Shown: positions 18,448 through 28,117, numbered from the stretch's first letter. The stretch: DNA of 64,000 nt from Pseudomonas sp. CFBP 13711 (GCF_014842265.1 NZ_JACYVI010000001.1:670701-734700), one strand, 5' to 3'. Notes: a model not told the origin generated them from the letters alone. Numbers and translations are program-made.

Positions 18448-18532
18448 CGTTCGAGCGCTGATAAAACGCATTGAACAGTTTGCGCTGGTGACAGTCAGCT
18501 TTAAGGACCCTACCCTTCACGGAGAACGCATC

Positions 18533-18904
18533 ATGAGCGACACCCCGATCATTGAACGCATCGAACGACCTTTGCACGATTACCCGGAGCAGAACGTACA
18601 AGGCTGGGAGCGCATCGGCTCGCTGGCAGGTGGTGTCCTGATGATGGGCAAAGGCCTGCGCCGCGGCGGGATCTTTGGTCTGGTGCAACTGGCAATCGGC
18701 GGCGCCGTTCTGGCCCGTGGCATCACCGGCCACTGCTCGGCCAAAGCGCTGATCGACAAAAGTCGCAGCGAGATGGACGTGGCCCGTTCGCGCATCGAAG
18801 AAGCCGGCGCAGAACTGAGCAAGCTGAAAACCAAGGCTGAAGTGGCTGTAGAAGATGCTGTCGACACCGGCGTCGACGCGTTGAAAGGTCCGAAAGGCGT
18901 CTGA
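18533..18904 (+). CDS. DUF2892 family inner-membrane protein
   Basis: 123 residues from ATG 18533 (ribosome site GGAGA). Residues about 25-75 contain two short hydrophobic helices with glycines (IGSLAGGVLMMGKGL and GLVQLAIGGAVLARGITGHC), the pattern of the DUF2892/YgaP membrane region. The remainder is a charged helix (VARSRIEEAGAELSKLKTKA) likely to form a coiled coil. Function unknown. A strong terminator follows. Confidence 0.75.
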   Translation: MSDTPIIERIERPLHDYPEQNVQGWERIGSLAGGVLMMGKGLRRGGIFGLVQLAIGGAVLARGITGHCSAKALIDKSRSEMDVARSRIEEAGAELSKLKTKAEVAVEDAVDTGVDALKGPKGV

Positions 18905-18923
18905 TCGACGCTGCATCGCAAGC

Positions 18924-18963
18924 AAGCTCGTGACGGCTGAACCGACAGCCTCACGAGCTTTTT
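18924..18963 (+). terminator. Intrinsic terminator between convergent genes
   Basis: AAGCTCGTGA-GGCTG pairs with CAGCC-TCACGAGCTT (one bulged base), then TTT. It sits between the DUF2892 gene and convergent ycgN and can serve both directions. Confidence 0.85.
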
Positions 18964-18966
18964 GCG

Positions 18967-19416
18967 TTAGCCCGCACGAAAAATCAGGTAATCCTCCCAG
19001 TCGTCCTCAGGCACGCTGCCTTCGCTGAGCATGCGCCCGGACTGAGAAATACGCTGTTTGTGCACCTGTTCCCGGTCCCCGCACACCAGATGGTGCCAGA
19101 GCGGCAGGTCCTTGCCCTCGCTGACCAGCCGATAGCCGCATGTGGGCGGCAGCCATTTGAATTCGTCGGCTTTTCCGGGCGTCAGCTGAATGCAGTCCGG
19201 GACCTGGGCCCGGCGATTCGGGTAGTCAGTGCAGGCGCAGGTCTTCAGGTCCAGCAGCTTGCAGGCGATGCGCGTGTAATAAACGCTACCGTCGTCCTCG
19301 TCCTCGAGCTTTTGCAGGCAGCACAAACCGCAGCCGTCACACAGCGACTCCCACTCGACGGCATCGAGTTGATCGAGGGTTTTGCGTATCCAGAAGGGTT
19401 CAACGATGGCGGCCAT
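18967..19416 (-). CDS. ycgN: YcgN family cysteine cluster protein (UPF0260)
   Basis: 149 residues starting [18 protein letters not shown]. The conserved cysteines [30 protein letters not shown] and VPDC match UPF0260/YcgN, a putative Fe-S or zinc cluster protein of unknown activity. The track allows a longer start, but MAAIVEPFW fits the family. ycgL and rnd, often near ycgN in gammaproteobacteria, lie about 2 kb away on the same strand. Confidence 0.85.
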   Translation of the reverse strand: MAAIVEPFWIRKTLDQLDAVEWESLCDGCGLCCLQKLEDEDDGSVYYTRIACKLLDLKTCACTDYPNRRAQVPDCIQLTPGKADEFKWLPPTCGYRLVSEGKDLPLWHHLVCGDREQVHKQRISQSGRMLSEGSVPEDDWEDYLIFRAG

Positions 19417-19722
19417 GGTTCTCGCGCAAACAGCTGTGGGGCAATGAAAGGCCGCCAGTCTAGAGGTACACGGCAGTTGGGCCAAGCATTGGCGACTGTC
19501 GGTAAGACGCGCGCGCCTGATAGATCGGGTTTGAGCGGGAAATACGGCAGGCTTGTCAGCAGCGAGGCGGCGCAGTAGCGTTAGGCCCTCGCGGGCAGCA
19601 CCACCAATGCCCGCGCCTTACCCTAGTCTTTTTCGACGATGCCTGCCGTCCACGGCCCATCTGAATGATCACGTCGCCTGGCCCCAGGCGGATGGTTTTA
19701 TCTCTCTTTCAGGATCGCATCC
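19417..19722. other. Intergenic region between ycgN and nitroreductase
   Basis: A 306-bp divergent promoter region. The only visible structure is a hairpin GCGGGCA (19591-19597) / TGCCCGC (19608-19614). No convincing small gene was found. Confidence 0.5.
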
Positions 19723-20316
19723 ATGAGCGCCAATCCCCGTGTTGCCGAGTACGCCATCGACCCTCAATTCATCGAGCGCTGGTCGCCGCGCGCGTTCAGC
19801 GGCGAGAGCATTCCCGAGGAAACCCTGCTGAGTTTTTTTGAAGCCGCGCGCTGGGCGCCCTCTGCGTACAACTCACAGCCATGGCGTTTTCTCTACGCCC
19901 GCCGAGACACGCCGAACTGGGAGCGTTTCCTCGGCCTGCTGAATGAATTCAATCGCGGCTGGGCACAGCATGCCTCGGCGCTGGTGATCATTATTTCCAA
20001 AACCACCTTCACCGCTCCCGGCGCGACTGAAGAAACACCGGCGCTGTGGCACACCTTCGACACGGGTTCGGCGTGGGGATACCTGGCGCTGCAAGCAAGC
20101 CTCAGCGGTTGGCACACCCACGGCATGGCGGGGTTCGATCAGGAACTGACTCGCCAGGCGCTGAAGATTCCGGAGGAATACGCAGTGCATGCGGCGGTGG
20201 CGATCGGCAAGCTGGGGGATAAATCGACGCTGGCTGAATACCTTCAGGCCCGCGAGACGCCGAGCCCGCGTCGGCCGCTGGCTGAGCTGGCGGCTGAGGG
20301 GGATTTCAGTTTGTAA
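19723..20316 (+). CDS. Nitroreductase family protein
   Basis: A 197-residue FMN-dependent reductase. FMN-binding landmarks include ERWSPRAFSGESIPEE (the usual RSxRxF region), WAPSAYNSQPWRFLYA and the late GWHTHGMAGFDQE. Such enzymes reduce nitro compounds, quinones or flavins with NAD(P)H; the substrate cannot be told. The start has TTCAGGAT upstream. It is followed directly by a REPIN. Confidence 0.88.
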   Translation: MSANPRVAEYAIDPQFIERWSPRAFSGESIPEETLLSFFEAARWAPSAYNSQPWRFLYARRDTPNWERFLGLLNEFNRGWAQHASALVIIISKTTFTAPGATEETPALWHTFDTGSAWGYLALQASLSGWHTHGMAGFDQELTRQALKIPEEYAVHAAVAIGKLGDKSTLAEYLQARETPSPRRPLAELAAEGDFSL

Positions 20317-20335
20317 GGGCTGGACGCTGGGTTTT

Positions 20336-20432
20336 AGTGGGACCGGCTTTAGCCGGGAAGGCGTCGGGGCCACTCCACAAAATGGATGGCGTACACACTG
20401 GCCTCTTCCCGGCTGAAGCCGGTCCCACAAGG
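20336..20432. repeat. REPIN-like inverted REP pair
   Basis: GTGGGACCGGCTTTAGCCGG with GAAGGCGTC on the left and CTTCCCGGCTGAAGCCGG with TCCCAC on the right, in inverted orientation. It is a near-copy of 11424-11543 and fills the gap between two convergent genes. Confidence 0.9.
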
Positions 20433-20439
20433 ACAGGCT

Positions 20440-21372
20440 TCAATACCCCTTCGCGAAATCCACTTCTCCGCGCAACGCCCCGCCGGCCTTATAGGCCTTA
20501 AGGTTGTCCACAAACAGCTGGGTCATCGCCGGCGGCGACGTCGGTGCCGAGCTGTGACCGGTGAGCAACAGGCCCCACGCCGTCCAGAACGGGTGACGCT
20601 GGGGCAGCGGCTCCTGCCGGCAGACATCAATGACCGCCCCCGCCAGATGTCCTTCCTTCAGCGCTTCGACCAGATCCGCATCCACCACCGCAGTGCCTCG
20701 ACCGACGTTGATGAACAACGCCGACGGCTTGAAGCGGGCAAACAGTTTGGCGTTGTAGAGATCCTGGGTCTGCGGCGTGTTGGGCAGCAGATTGATGACG
20801 AAATCAACCTCGGCCACCAGACGCGGCAGGTCCTCCAGCGCAGCCACCTCAACAAACGGCGCTTCGGTCCGCGCACTCGACGCAATGCCATACAGCTCGA
20901 CGCCGAACGGCACGAGGAACTGCGCCACGCACCGGCCAATGTCGCCCGTCCCGACGATCAACGCCTTGCGCCCGGACAGGCTGCGGCCCATGCTGTTGTC
21001 CCACTTGCGCTCGACCTGACTGACCAACCGCGCCAGCACTTCACGTTCGTGGACCAGCATGTAGGTCAGCACGAACTCGGCCATCACCTGGCCGAAGATG
21101 CCAACCGCGCGGGTGAGTTGATAGTCGCGGTACAGGCCGTCAGCCAGCAGCGGCGTGATGCCAGCCCAGGTCGATTGCAGCCATTTCGGTTTGTGGCCCT
21201 GGCGCAGCAGATTCGCCAGCAGGTCAGGCTGGCCAAGCCAGATCGGCGCCTCGGCGGCCATTTTCGACAGTTCGGCGGAGTTACCGCTGCTCAGCACTTC
21301 GATCTCGGGGGCTGTCTGGCGGAGCAGTTCGGTGTAAATGGGGTAATCGTGTTCGGCGATCAGAACGCGCAT
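20440..21372 (-). CDS. D-2-hydroxyacid dehydrogenase
   Basis: A 310-residue NAD(P)-dependent dehydrogenase. The nucleotide-binding loop is LIVGTGDIGRCVAQF. Catalytic residues of the family are visible: Arg in INVGRGTAVVD, Glu in DVCRQEPLP and His in LLTGHSSAP. It belongs to the glyoxylate/hydroxypyruvate reductase-like branch (GhrA-type) and probably reduces a small 2-ketoacid. The C-terminus is FAKGY. It is separated from ycgL by about 130 bp and is probably a separate unit. Confidence 0.88.
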   Translation of the reverse strand: MRVLIAEHDYPIYTELLRQTAPEIEVLSSGNSAELSKMAAEAPIWLGQPDLLANLLRQGHKPKWLQSTWAGITPLLADGLYRDYQLTRAVGIFGQVMAEFVLTYMLVHEREVLARLVSQVERKWDNSMGRSLSGRKALIVGTGDIGRCVAQFLVPFGVELYGIASSARTEAPFVEVAALEDLPRLVAEVDFVINLLPNTPQTQDLYNAKLFARFKPSALFINVGRGTAVVDADLVEALKEGHLAGAVIDVCRQEPLPQRHPFWTAWGLLLTGHSSAPTSPPAMTQLFVDNLKAYKAGGALRGEVDFAKGY

Positions 21373-21503
21373 GGCTTCAAAACTCGAATAAACGGGGCAT
21401 GCGACCGCGCAGCGTTCCGGACCGCGCTCGGTTGAGCCGGTCAGGTCTGACGCATGCGACGGTCCGGTGTACCCCTGCGGTGGATTGCAGGGTCAGAAAT
21501 CGA

Positions 21504-21797
21504 TCACATCGGATCGTTGCGGCGCAGCAGCTCTTCGGGCAGGTGCTCGATGTAATCGTCTTCGGCCGGTGGCATCTGCAGGTGGTAACCCTGCTTGTCC
21601 AGATTGGCGAGCACCGCGTGAATGTCTTCGCGGGCCAGGGCACGCTCCGGCGACAGGACCAGATTGAAGGCGTGCTGCGGCTTGCCGAACGCGGTCAGCA
21701 ATTCCTCGGGCACACGCTCCAGGGCGTCGCTCTTGAGGACATACAGGTACATTTCGTTCCTCCGCGGGCTGCGGTAGATGGAGCAAATACGTTTCAA
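21504..21797 (-). CDS. ycgL: YcgL domain-containing protein
   Basis: A 97-residue protein beginning [20 protein letters not shown], the characteristic YcgL N-terminus, followed by ERVPEELL and the C-terminal LPEELLRR. The family has a small alpha/beta fold of unknown function. Its ATG overlaps the rnd stop by 4 bp, so it is translated with ribonuclease D. Confidence 0.92.
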   Translation of the reverse strand: MKRICSIYRSPRRNEMYLYVLKSDALERVPEELLTAFGKPQHAFNLVLSPERALAREDIHAVLANLDKQGYHLQMPPAEDDYIEHLPEELLRRNDPM

Positions 21798-22927
21798 GGC
21801 TGTTCTCCGACGTTGGCCAGGCTGTCGAGCAGCATCTGGCCCATCAATTCGCGGCGCCAGCCACGCAGCGAATCGGGCAGTTTATAGGGACCGTCTGGGT
21901 AACCGGTCTTGAGCAGGGCTTCGAGGGTCTTTTTGCGCAGCATCAATTCCGGCGCCATGTCGAGACGCTCGGCTTGCTGCTGGCCAATGACGCGCAGGCT
22001 CTTGAGCACATTGGAGGCCTCGATCGGCAGCGGCTCCGGCAACGCGGGCGGCCAAAGATCCGGCGACACGCTGCCGGCTTTCTTGATCAGGTCGAGCAGA
22101 AACTCGCCGTCCTGACGCACGGTCTTGGGGTGCATGTCGTCGATCTTCGCCAGCGCGGCGAGGTTGTCGGGCTGGGATTTGGCCAGCGGCCAGAGCGAAT
22201 GTTCGCGGAGGATGCGATTGCGTGGCTGATTACGCAGGCGCGCCTGTTGCTCGCGCCAGGCGCAGAGCTCGCGCAGCACGGCGAGCTGCGCACGGGACAG
22301 CTTCCACGCCAGCTTGGCGTCGCGGTAAGCGTCATAAGGATCGGTTTCGCGGCGCAGATTGGCGACCAGTTCAGCACCGTCCTCCAGCACCCACGCATAC
22401 TTTTCATCGGAAAGACGCGGACGCAGCAGGTTGTACACCTCGGCCAGGTGGACGGCGTCTTCGGCGGCGTAGCTGATCTGGGTTTCCGAGAGGGGGCGTT
22501 GCAGCCAGTCCGATCGCGTCTCGCCTTTCGGCAGGTCGATGTTCAGCACTTCCTGGACCAGACGCGAATAACCCATCGAGAACCCGAGGTTCAGGTAGGC
22601 CGCAGCCAGTTGCGTGTCGAACAGCGGGGCCGGGAGGCTGCCGGTCAGGCGCAACAGCACCTCGAGGTCCTCGCTGCAGGCGTGAACGACTTTGATGACG
22701 TCAGGGTTTTCCAGCAGCGCGGCCAGAGGCTTCCAGTCGCTGATCAGCAACGGGTCGATCAGATAGGCGCTTGAACCATCGCCGATCTGCAACAGCGCGG
22801 CGATGGGATAGAAGGTGTCGACCCGCATGAATTCGGTGTCGAGCGCGACGTAGGGCAGGGTCTGCCACTGTGCGCAATGTTCGGCGAGGCTATGGTCGTC
22901 GCGAATCCAGTGAATATCGATGGCCAC
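21794..22927 (-). CDS. rnd: Ribonuclease D
   Basis: A 377-residue 3'-5' exoribonuclease that trims tRNA and other stable RNA ends. The DEDDy motifs are VALDTEFMR (D30, E32), the central [10 protein letters not shown], and [13 protein letters not shown] with the catalytic Tyr/Asp. Two HRDC-type helical regions follow (about 215-290 and 305-377). Size matches E. coli Rnd. It is first in a two-gene unit with ycgL. Confidence 0.93.
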   Translation of the reverse strand: MAIDIHWIRDDHSLAEHCAQWQTLPYVALDTEFMRVDTFYPIAALLQIGDGSSAYLIDPLLISDWKPLAALLENPDVIKVVHACSEDLEVLLRLTGSLPAPLFDTQLAAAYLNLGFSMGYSRLVQEVLNIDLPKGETRSDWLQRPLSETQISYAAEDAVHLAEVYNLLRPRLSDEKYAWVLEDGAELVANLRRETDPYDAYRDAKLAWKLSRAQLAVLRELCAWREQQARLRNQPRNRILREHSLWPLAKSQPDNLAALAKIDDMHPKTVRQDGEFLLDLIKKAGSVSPDLWPPALPEPLPIEASNVLKSLRVIGQQQAERLDMAPELMLRKKTLEALLKTGYPDGPYKLPDSLRGWRRELMGQMLLDSLANVGEQP

Positions 22928-23067
22928 ACGGCTCTCCCTCGAAGAATGGCGCGCAGTATATATCGCTACAAGCGGTTACCGGGCATCCGTCCTGCAAGTC
23001 TCGAACAACTTCATCTTTGAAGCGCGCAAATAGCTGCCGTCGCGACGACCGTCCATCCGATCACTGA

Positions 23068-23724
23068 TCACTGGCCGGCCTTGCGCAGCACGTACACGCG
23101 CCACATGGCGTAGCCGGGGAGAAAGTCGTGATGATCGACGATCCTGAAACCCGCCCGCGCGAACTCGGATTCGATGTCGCTGCGGCACACCACAAATCGA
23201 TTACGGGGGGCGGACATACCGACCTCCAGTCGACCTTGCTGACGTTTGCGACGCCACGATTTCACATTGCCGTCTACCCACAGCGCGACGATGGCCGTGT
23301 CGCGGGTCACCCGGTGAAACTCGTCGAGAATCGCACCGCGTTTTTCGCTGTCGCCCAGGTGATGGAACAAACGCATGCAGAATATGCAGTCCACCGCGTT
23401 GGCGGACAGGCCGATGGAAAACGCCGAACTCTGGAACGTGCGGATGCGCTTGCGCACCTCGCTGGATGACTGTGCCTCGGCGAACGCCAGCCTGTCGGTT
23501 GAAGGATCGGCCGCGAGGATCACCCGATTGGCGTGTTCGGCCAGCACCGGCCAGAAACGCCCGGAGCCCGATGGCAAGTCCAGCACCAGCCCGGGCTCGC
23601 CCGCATCCCGCAACGCTTTGCGCGCCAGCTGCGCATCGCGCCACAGACTCAGGCGTCGGCTGAGAGTGTGCTCATGCTGGCGCACGTCTTCGACGTGAAC
23701 CTGCTTGCTGAGGGGCTCACTCAT
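23068..23724 (-). CDS. Class I SAM-dependent methyltransferase downstream of eptA
   Basis: 218 residues from ATG 23724, which overlaps the eptA stop by 8 bp; a longer upstream reading would lie inside eptA in another frame. The SAM loop is LVLDLPSGSGRFWPVL, followed by VILAADPSTDRLAFA and CIFCMRLFHHLGD. This is a Methyltransf_11/25-type fold. Overlap with eptA implies coupled translation and a link with envelope modification, but the substrate is unknown. Confidence 0.8.
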   Translation of the reverse strand: MSEPLSKQVHVEDVRQHEHTLSRRLSLWRDAQLARKALRDAGEPGLVLDLPSGSGRFWPVLAEHANRVILAADPSTDRLAFAEAQSSSEVRKRIRTFQSSAFSIGLSANAVDCIFCMRLFHHLGDSEKRGAILDEFHRVTRDTAIVALWVDGNVKSWRRKRQQGRLEVGMSAPRNRFVVCRSDIESEFARAGFRIVDHHDFLPGYAMWRVYVLRKAGQ

Positions 23725-25366
23725 TGGCCAGTACCCCGTCCGTATAAATCCCCCGACAGCCCGCGAACATGTCCAGCGCCGGGTTATAAACGCTTGTGCG
23801 CACTTGCAACAGGCCCAGCATGGAATGAAACAAGTTGTCCTGACTGAGCGGCGCGTTTCGCTCTTTTTGCAGGCAGTGGGTATCCACAGCGAACGACTGC
23901 TGATAGCTCTCGGAAAACCAGGCAATCATCGGGACATGTTTCTGTTGATCGGGCGCCAGCATATAAGGCGTGCCGTGCAGGAACAGGTTGTATTCACCCA
24001 ACGACTCGCCGTGGTCGGAAAGATAAACCATGGCCGTGTCTACTTTGCCCTGATTGTTGCGCAGGATGTCAATCAACATCGCGAGTACATGGTCGGTGTA
24101 CAGCAATGTGTTGTCGTAACCGTTAACGATACTTTCCCGCGAGCAATTATTCAGCGCATTGCTTTCACACACCGGGGTGAACTTCTCGAACTCTTTCGGA
24201 TAACGCTTGAAGTACTCAGGACCATGACTGCCCATCTGGTGCAGTACCAGCACGGTGTCTTTGTCCAGTGTGTCGATGAAGTGTTGCAGCCCCTGCAGCA
24301 GGATTTCATCGCGGCACTCGTTGTTGGCACACAACGCCGGATCCTTGAAGTTGCTGACATCCTGCATCGTCACCCGGTCGCAGGTGCCCTTGCAGCCCGA
24401 TTGGTTGTCGCGCCAGATGACATCGAGCCCGGCGCGCTTCAGTACATCGAGCACGCCTTCTTCATTGCGCGCGGTCGTGGCGTTGTAATCCTTGCGGCCC
24501 ATGTTGGAAAACATGCACGGCACCGATACCGCCGTCTCCGTGCCGCAGGAATGCACGTCAGTAAACGTGAGCAGGCCACGCTCCTTGCTCAGCTGTGGCG
24601 TGGTGTCGCGGTTGTAGCCCAGGATGCCGAAGTTCTCGGCCCGCGCACTTTCGCCAACGACCAGCACGGTCAGTGACTTGCGCTTGTGCTGCTGCCAATC
24701 GCTGGCAAGTTTGGCGTCTTGACCAATACTCACGAACGGCCGCTGCGCAGACTTGGCCTGCTCGCTCAAGTAACCCACGGACGCCGCCAGGTAATTGCTC
24801 GGCACGACCATCAGGCGCAACTCGTGATGATTGCGAAACAGCGAGGACAGCCCCTGGTAATTCAACAGCGCCACACCGCCAATGGCGACCGCGCAGACGA
24901 CAGACACCAGCGCTTTGCTCAGCAACTCGCGAGGCCAGCGCCGATAGGCAATGGGTGTTTTGAAAAGAATCACCGAAGGCACGACACCCAGAAAGAACAA
25001 GTAGCCGAGTAACTTCAAAGAAAGCAGATCGCGCACTTCGGTGACATTGGTTTCAGCGAAGTTTCGGAACATGCCCGAATCAATCATCACGCCATACTGG
25101 CTCATGAAATAAGCCACACCGGCGCTGATAAAAAAGAGACAGATCAGTACGGGTTTCAATACACGCTTGAACGCTAACAGCGTGAAGAAAATATTAAACG
25201 CGCAGAACACCATCAGCGCAAAAGCACAACGCAACAACAGGCCCTTACCGTCCGAGTCGGTAATCGCAAATAGATGCTGCCAGAGGGTCAGGTTAAACCC
25301 GATCAACAAAAAGGCACTGGCAAGCACTGTCACAAGCTCGGGACGAACTGCTTTGACGTTGAGCAT
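23717..25366 (-). CDS. eptA: Phosphoethanolamine-lipid A transferase (EptA/PmrC/MCR family)
   Basis: 549 residues from ATG 25366. Five membrane helices occupy roughly residues 10-170; the periplasmic sulfatase-like domain follows. Key residues are E239 in VVGESARAENFG, nucleophile Thr278 in SCGTETAVSVPCMF (flanked by paired Cys274/284), the HQMGSHGPEYFKRYP block and DHGESLGE. These match the EptA/MCR family, which adds phosphoethanolamine to lipid A and lowers polymyxin binding. An in-frame ATG at 25438 exists but neither start has a strong ribosome site; 25366 fits the family length. It is chromosomal, in a native context. Confidence 0.9.
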   Translation of the reverse strand: MLNVKAVRPELVTVLASAFLLIGFNLTLWQHLFAITDSDGKGLLLRCAFALMVFCAFNIFFTLLAFKRVLKPVLICLFFISAGVAYFMSQYGVMIDSGMFRNFAETNVTEVRDLLSLKLLGYLFFLGVVPSVILFKTPIAYRRWPRELLSKALVSVVCAVAIGGVALLNYQGLSSLFRNHHELRLMVVPSNYLAASVGYLSEQAKSAQRPFVSIGQDAKLASDWQQHKRKSLTVLVVGESARAENFGILGYNRDTTPQLSKERGLLTFTDVHSCGTETAVSVPCMFSNMGRKDYNATTARNEEGVLDVLKRAGLDVIWRDNQSGCKGTCDRVTMQDVSNFKDPALCANNECRDEILLQGLQHFIDTLDKDTVLVLHQMGSHGPEYFKRYPKEFEKFTPVCESNALNNCSRESIVNGYDNTLLYTDHVLAMLIDILRNNQGKVDTAMVYLSDHGESLGEYNLFLHGTPYMLAPDQQKHVPMIAWFSESYQQSFAVDTHCLQKERNAPLSQDNLFHSMLGLLQVRTSVYNPALDMFAGCRGIYTDGVLANE

Positions 25367-25625
25367 AAAAGTCTGCTTGGCTGGAAATGAGAATATAAAC
25401 GCGGGAGGAACCCCGCCGATGCTGCGAACTTTAGGCATCAGGCCATCAATTTTTTGTGAAAAGGATGAGAACGATTGGTGGGGGTGGGATTGTTGTGTTG
25501 CCGCGGCATTTCGCTGGACGCAATGAAGCGATGCAACAGCTGGTGGCAGAAAACGAGGTGAAGCATTTCACTGCGACCGCTAGCTTACAGCTACGACCAA
25601 ACATAATCAGGTTGCCTACCCTTTT

Positions 25626-25970
25626 ATGGATGCTGTATTTTTCGAAACAACAACTTTCAGCCGGCTGAGGCCGGGCTACCTCGACGATGATGGCTATCGC
25701 GCGCTCCAGATTCATATCTTGGCAAGCCCCGAGTCGGGGGATCTCATGCCAGGAACGGGCGGATTCAGAAAGCTGCGCTGGCACGATGAACGTCGAGGCA
25801 AAGGCAAGCGTGGCGGCCTGCGGGTTATCTATTATTGGCTAATCAATGATCGCCAGATCTGGATGTTTTCGATCTATGACAAGGATGAGGTCTCGAACTT
25901 GACCGCTGATCAGCAGCGTCAATTGAAGGCCGCTATCGACGCAGAGCTGCGCAAGAGAGGCAAACGATGA
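25626..25970 (+). CDS. RelE/HigB-type toxin
   Basis: A 114-residue protein with the RelE/ParE toxin fold: VFFETTTFSRLRPGYLDDD at the start, GTGGFRKLRWHDERRGKGKRG in the middle and LRVIYYWLINDRQIWMF near the end. This subtype is usually paired with an HTH antitoxin encoded downstream, as here, with an ATGA overlap. Toxins of this fold typically cleave mRNA at the ribosome. There is no clear ribosome site before the ATG; translation could be leaderless or weak. Call is firm for family, not for activity. Confidence 0.85.
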   Translation: MDAVFFETTTFSRLRPGYLDDDGYRALQIHILASPESGDLMPGTGGFRKLRWHDERRGKGKRGGLRVIYYWLINDRQIWMFSIYDKDEVSNLTADQQRQLKAAIDAELRKRGKR

Positions 25971-26284
25971 GCAATAAGCGCGACCTGTTCGCAGAAATGA
26001 TGGAGGGCGTTGAGGAAATGTCTGCACACCGAGAAGGGAAGCTCACCCTTCGCGGCGATACCTTTGAAGACAGGCCTGCGCCTGAGATTTCTGCTCAGGA
26101 AATAGTGGCCTTGAGGCAAAGGCTGCACATGTCTCAGAACGTTTTTGCGCGGCGGATCCGGACCAGCACGAGCACCCTGCGCAACTGGGAGCAGGAGAAG
26201 TCCAAACCCAATGCACAGGCTGCTTTGCTGATCAAACTGGTCGAAAAATTCCCTGACATGGTTGACCGCCTGAGCGCGGTTTAG
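25967..26284 (+). CDS. HTH antitoxin of the RelE/HigB-type pair
   Basis: A 105-residue protein whose C-terminal half is an XRE-type helix-turn-helix (EIVALRQRLHMSQNVFARRI ... TLRNWEQEKSKPN). The N-terminal 45 residues are charged and should wrap the toxin. It overlaps the toxin stop by 4 bp. The toxin-first order is that of HigBA/NadS-type loci. The HTH probably represses the shared promoter upstream of 25626. Confidence 0.87.
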   Translation: MSNKRDLFAEMMEGVEEMSAHREGKLTLRGDTFEDRPAPEISAQEIVALRQRLHMSQNVFARRIRTSTSTLRNWEQEKSKPNAQAALLIKLVEKFPDMVDRLSAV

Positions 26285-26315
26285 GCGTTTGCTTGTAGAG
26301 CAATAGAGTTCAGCG

Positions 26316-27986
26316 CTAGCCCAAATCAACCACGGTTTCAAGAGAGGTGGTCAGGCTCGTTATTTCTGGCATTCCGTTCCTCAATTCATCCTCAATAATC
26401 ATCTGCGCCGCCTTCTCGGCGATCATCACGGTCGGCGAGCAGGTGTTGCCGGAGGTGATGTTCGGCATGATCGACGCATCCACTACGCGCAGGCCGGTGA
26501 TGCCGTGCACGCGCAGGCGTTCGTCGACTACGGCATCACGGCCCTGCCCCATCCTGCAGGTGCCTACCGGGTGAAAGATCGTCGTGCCAACAACGCTGGC
26601 CGCCTCGCGCAGTTCTTCCTCGGTTTGCAGGCTCGCGCCGGGCAGGTACTCAACCGGCTCGAAGCGAGCGAGCGCAGGCGCGGCGGCGATGCGACGGGTC
26701 AGGCGAATCGCGTCGGCGGCCACTTTGAGGTCGGTCTCGTGACTCAGGTAATTCGGCCTGATGATCGGCGCGACATCGGCCAGCGCCGAACGGATTTCCA
26801 CCGTGCCACGGCTCTGCGGGCGCAAATCACACACGGACGCAGTGAATGCAGGAAATCCGTGCAGCGGCTCGCCGAAGCGCTCAAGGGACAAGGGCTGCAC
26901 GTGGTATTCGAGATTGGCGCTTGTCTGCTCCGGCCCCGAGCGTGCAAAAGCACCCAACTGACTCGGCGCCATTGCCAACGGCCCGCTGCGATTGAGGGCG
27001 TAGCGCAGGCCCATGTTCATCTTGCCCCACACACTGCCCGCCATCTGATTCAGCGTCTGCCCGTTACTGACCTTGTAGATCAGGCGCAACTGCAGGTGAT
27101 CCTGCAAATTCGCGCCGACACCGGGCAGCTCATGCCGCACGCCAATGCCGAGCTTTTCCAGCAGTGCTCGCGGCCCGACGCCTGAGCGTTGCAGGACCAT
27201 CGGCGATCCAATGGCACCGCAGCAGAGGATGATTTCCCGCCGGGCGCGAAGCGTCTGTTCCTGTCCGTTGACGCGTGCAATCACCGCGCTAGCGCGGCTG
27301 TTCTCAAACTCCACGCGCGACACTTCCGCACCGGTGATCACCGTCAGGTTCGGGCGTTTCAACGCAGGCCGGAGAAAGGCTTTGGACGCATTCCAGCGCA
27401 CCCCGCGCCGCTGATTGACCTGAAAATAGCTGCACCCTTCGTTGTCGCCGCCGTTGAAGTCGGGGATCGACGGGATGCCGGTTTGCGCCGCCGCCTCACG
27501 GAACGCGTCCAGCAACGTCCATGAAAGACGCTGCTGCTCGACGCGCCATTCACCTTTCGCGCTGTGAAGTTCCGAGTCGCCAGCGTAGTGGTTTTCCGAG
27601 CGCTTGAAGATCGGCAAGACGTCTTCCCAGCCCCAGCCCGAGTTGCCCTGCTCCGCCCAGCCGTCGTAGTCCCGGGCCTGACCACGCATGTAGATCATGC
27701 CGTTGATGGAGGAGCATCCGCCCAGTACTTTGCCGCGAGGATAGTTGAGCGCGCGCCCACCGAGGCCGGGCTCCGCTTCGGTTTTGAAACACCAGTCGGT
27801 GCGCGGATTGCCGATGCAGTAGAGGTAGCCCACCGGTACATGAATCCAGGCGTAGTTGTCCTGACCGCCTGCTTCGAGCAGCAGAACCCGGTGAGCAGGA
27901 TTCTGCGACAGCCGATTGGCCAACAGGCAGCCCGCCGGGCCTGCGCCGACGATGATGTAGTCATGGAGACCGACGTCCGTTTGCAT
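26316..27986 (-). CDS. GMC family FAD oxidoreductase (choline dehydrogenase-like)
   Basis: 556 residues from ATG 27986, preceded by GAGGGA. The FAD-binding loop is YIIVGAGPAGCLLANRL; GMC signature 1 is in RGKVLGGCSSINGMIYMRG, signature 2 in LCCGAIGSPMVLQRSGVGP, and the catalytic His region in TIFHPVGTCRMG. The family oxidises alcohols or choline. No betaine aldehyde dehydrogenase, BetI or choline transporter lies nearby, so an alcohol dehydrogenase role is equally possible. It is convergent with the HigBA-like antitoxin gene. Confidence 0.87.
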   Translation of the reverse strand: MQTDVGLHDYIIVGAGPAGCLLANRLSQNPAHRVLLLEAGGQDNYAWIHVPVGYLYCIGNPRTDWCFKTEAEPGLGGRALNYPRGKVLGGCSSINGMIYMRGQARDYDGWAEQGNSGWGWEDVLPIFKRSENHYAGDSELHSAKGEWRVEQQRLSWTLLDAFREAAAQTGIPSIPDFNGGDNEGCSYFQVNQRRGVRWNASKAFLRPALKRPNLTVITGAEVSRVEFENSRASAVIARVNGQEQTLRARREIILCCGAIGSPMVLQRSGVGPRALLEKLGIGVRHELPGVGANLQDHLQLRLIYKVSNGQTLNQMAGSVWGKMNMGLRYALNRSGPLAMAPSQLGAFARSGPEQTSANLEYHVQPLSLERFGEPLHGFPAFTASVCDLRPQSRGTVEIRSALADVAPIIRPNYLSHETDLKVAADAIRLTRRIAAAPALARFEPVEYLPGASLQTEEELREAASVVGTTIFHPVGTCRMGQGRDAVVDERLRVHGITGLRVVDASIMPNITSGNTCSPTVMIAEKAAQMIIEDELRNGMPEITSLTTSLETVVDLG

Positions 27987-28054
27987 GCATCCCTCGCTGA
28001 TATTTTTTGTTTTTATGCAGGGCCCATCCTGAAGTTTTTCGCCACAAAACAAAA

Positions 28055-28082
28055 GACCGCCGCATGTTTCCATGGGGCGGTC
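28055..28082 (-). terminator. Terminator after malic enzyme
   Basis: On the minus strand GACCGCC and GGCGGTC form a perfect 7-bp stem, followed by a T-rich run (TTTTGTTTTG). It lies 36 bp past the malic enzyme stop. Confidence 0.75.
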
Positions 28083-28117
28083 CGGGTTGAAGCGTTTGCT
28101 GTCAGTAACGGATGCGA

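Noticed and set aside
23717..25366. Acquired mcr-type colistin resistance gene
   Set aside because: The protein is EptA/MCR family, but composition and neighbours are chromosomal with no mobile element beside it; treated as a native eptA.
25408..25440. GGAACC near 25410 as a second hrp box
   Set aside because: No CCACNNA half-site at 15-16 bp, and it lies at the start of eptA in the opposite direction.
25446..25784. Minus-strand frame of 112 codons opposite the RelE-like toxin start
   Set aside because: No ribosome site, and the HigBA-like reading on the plus strand has clear family motifs.
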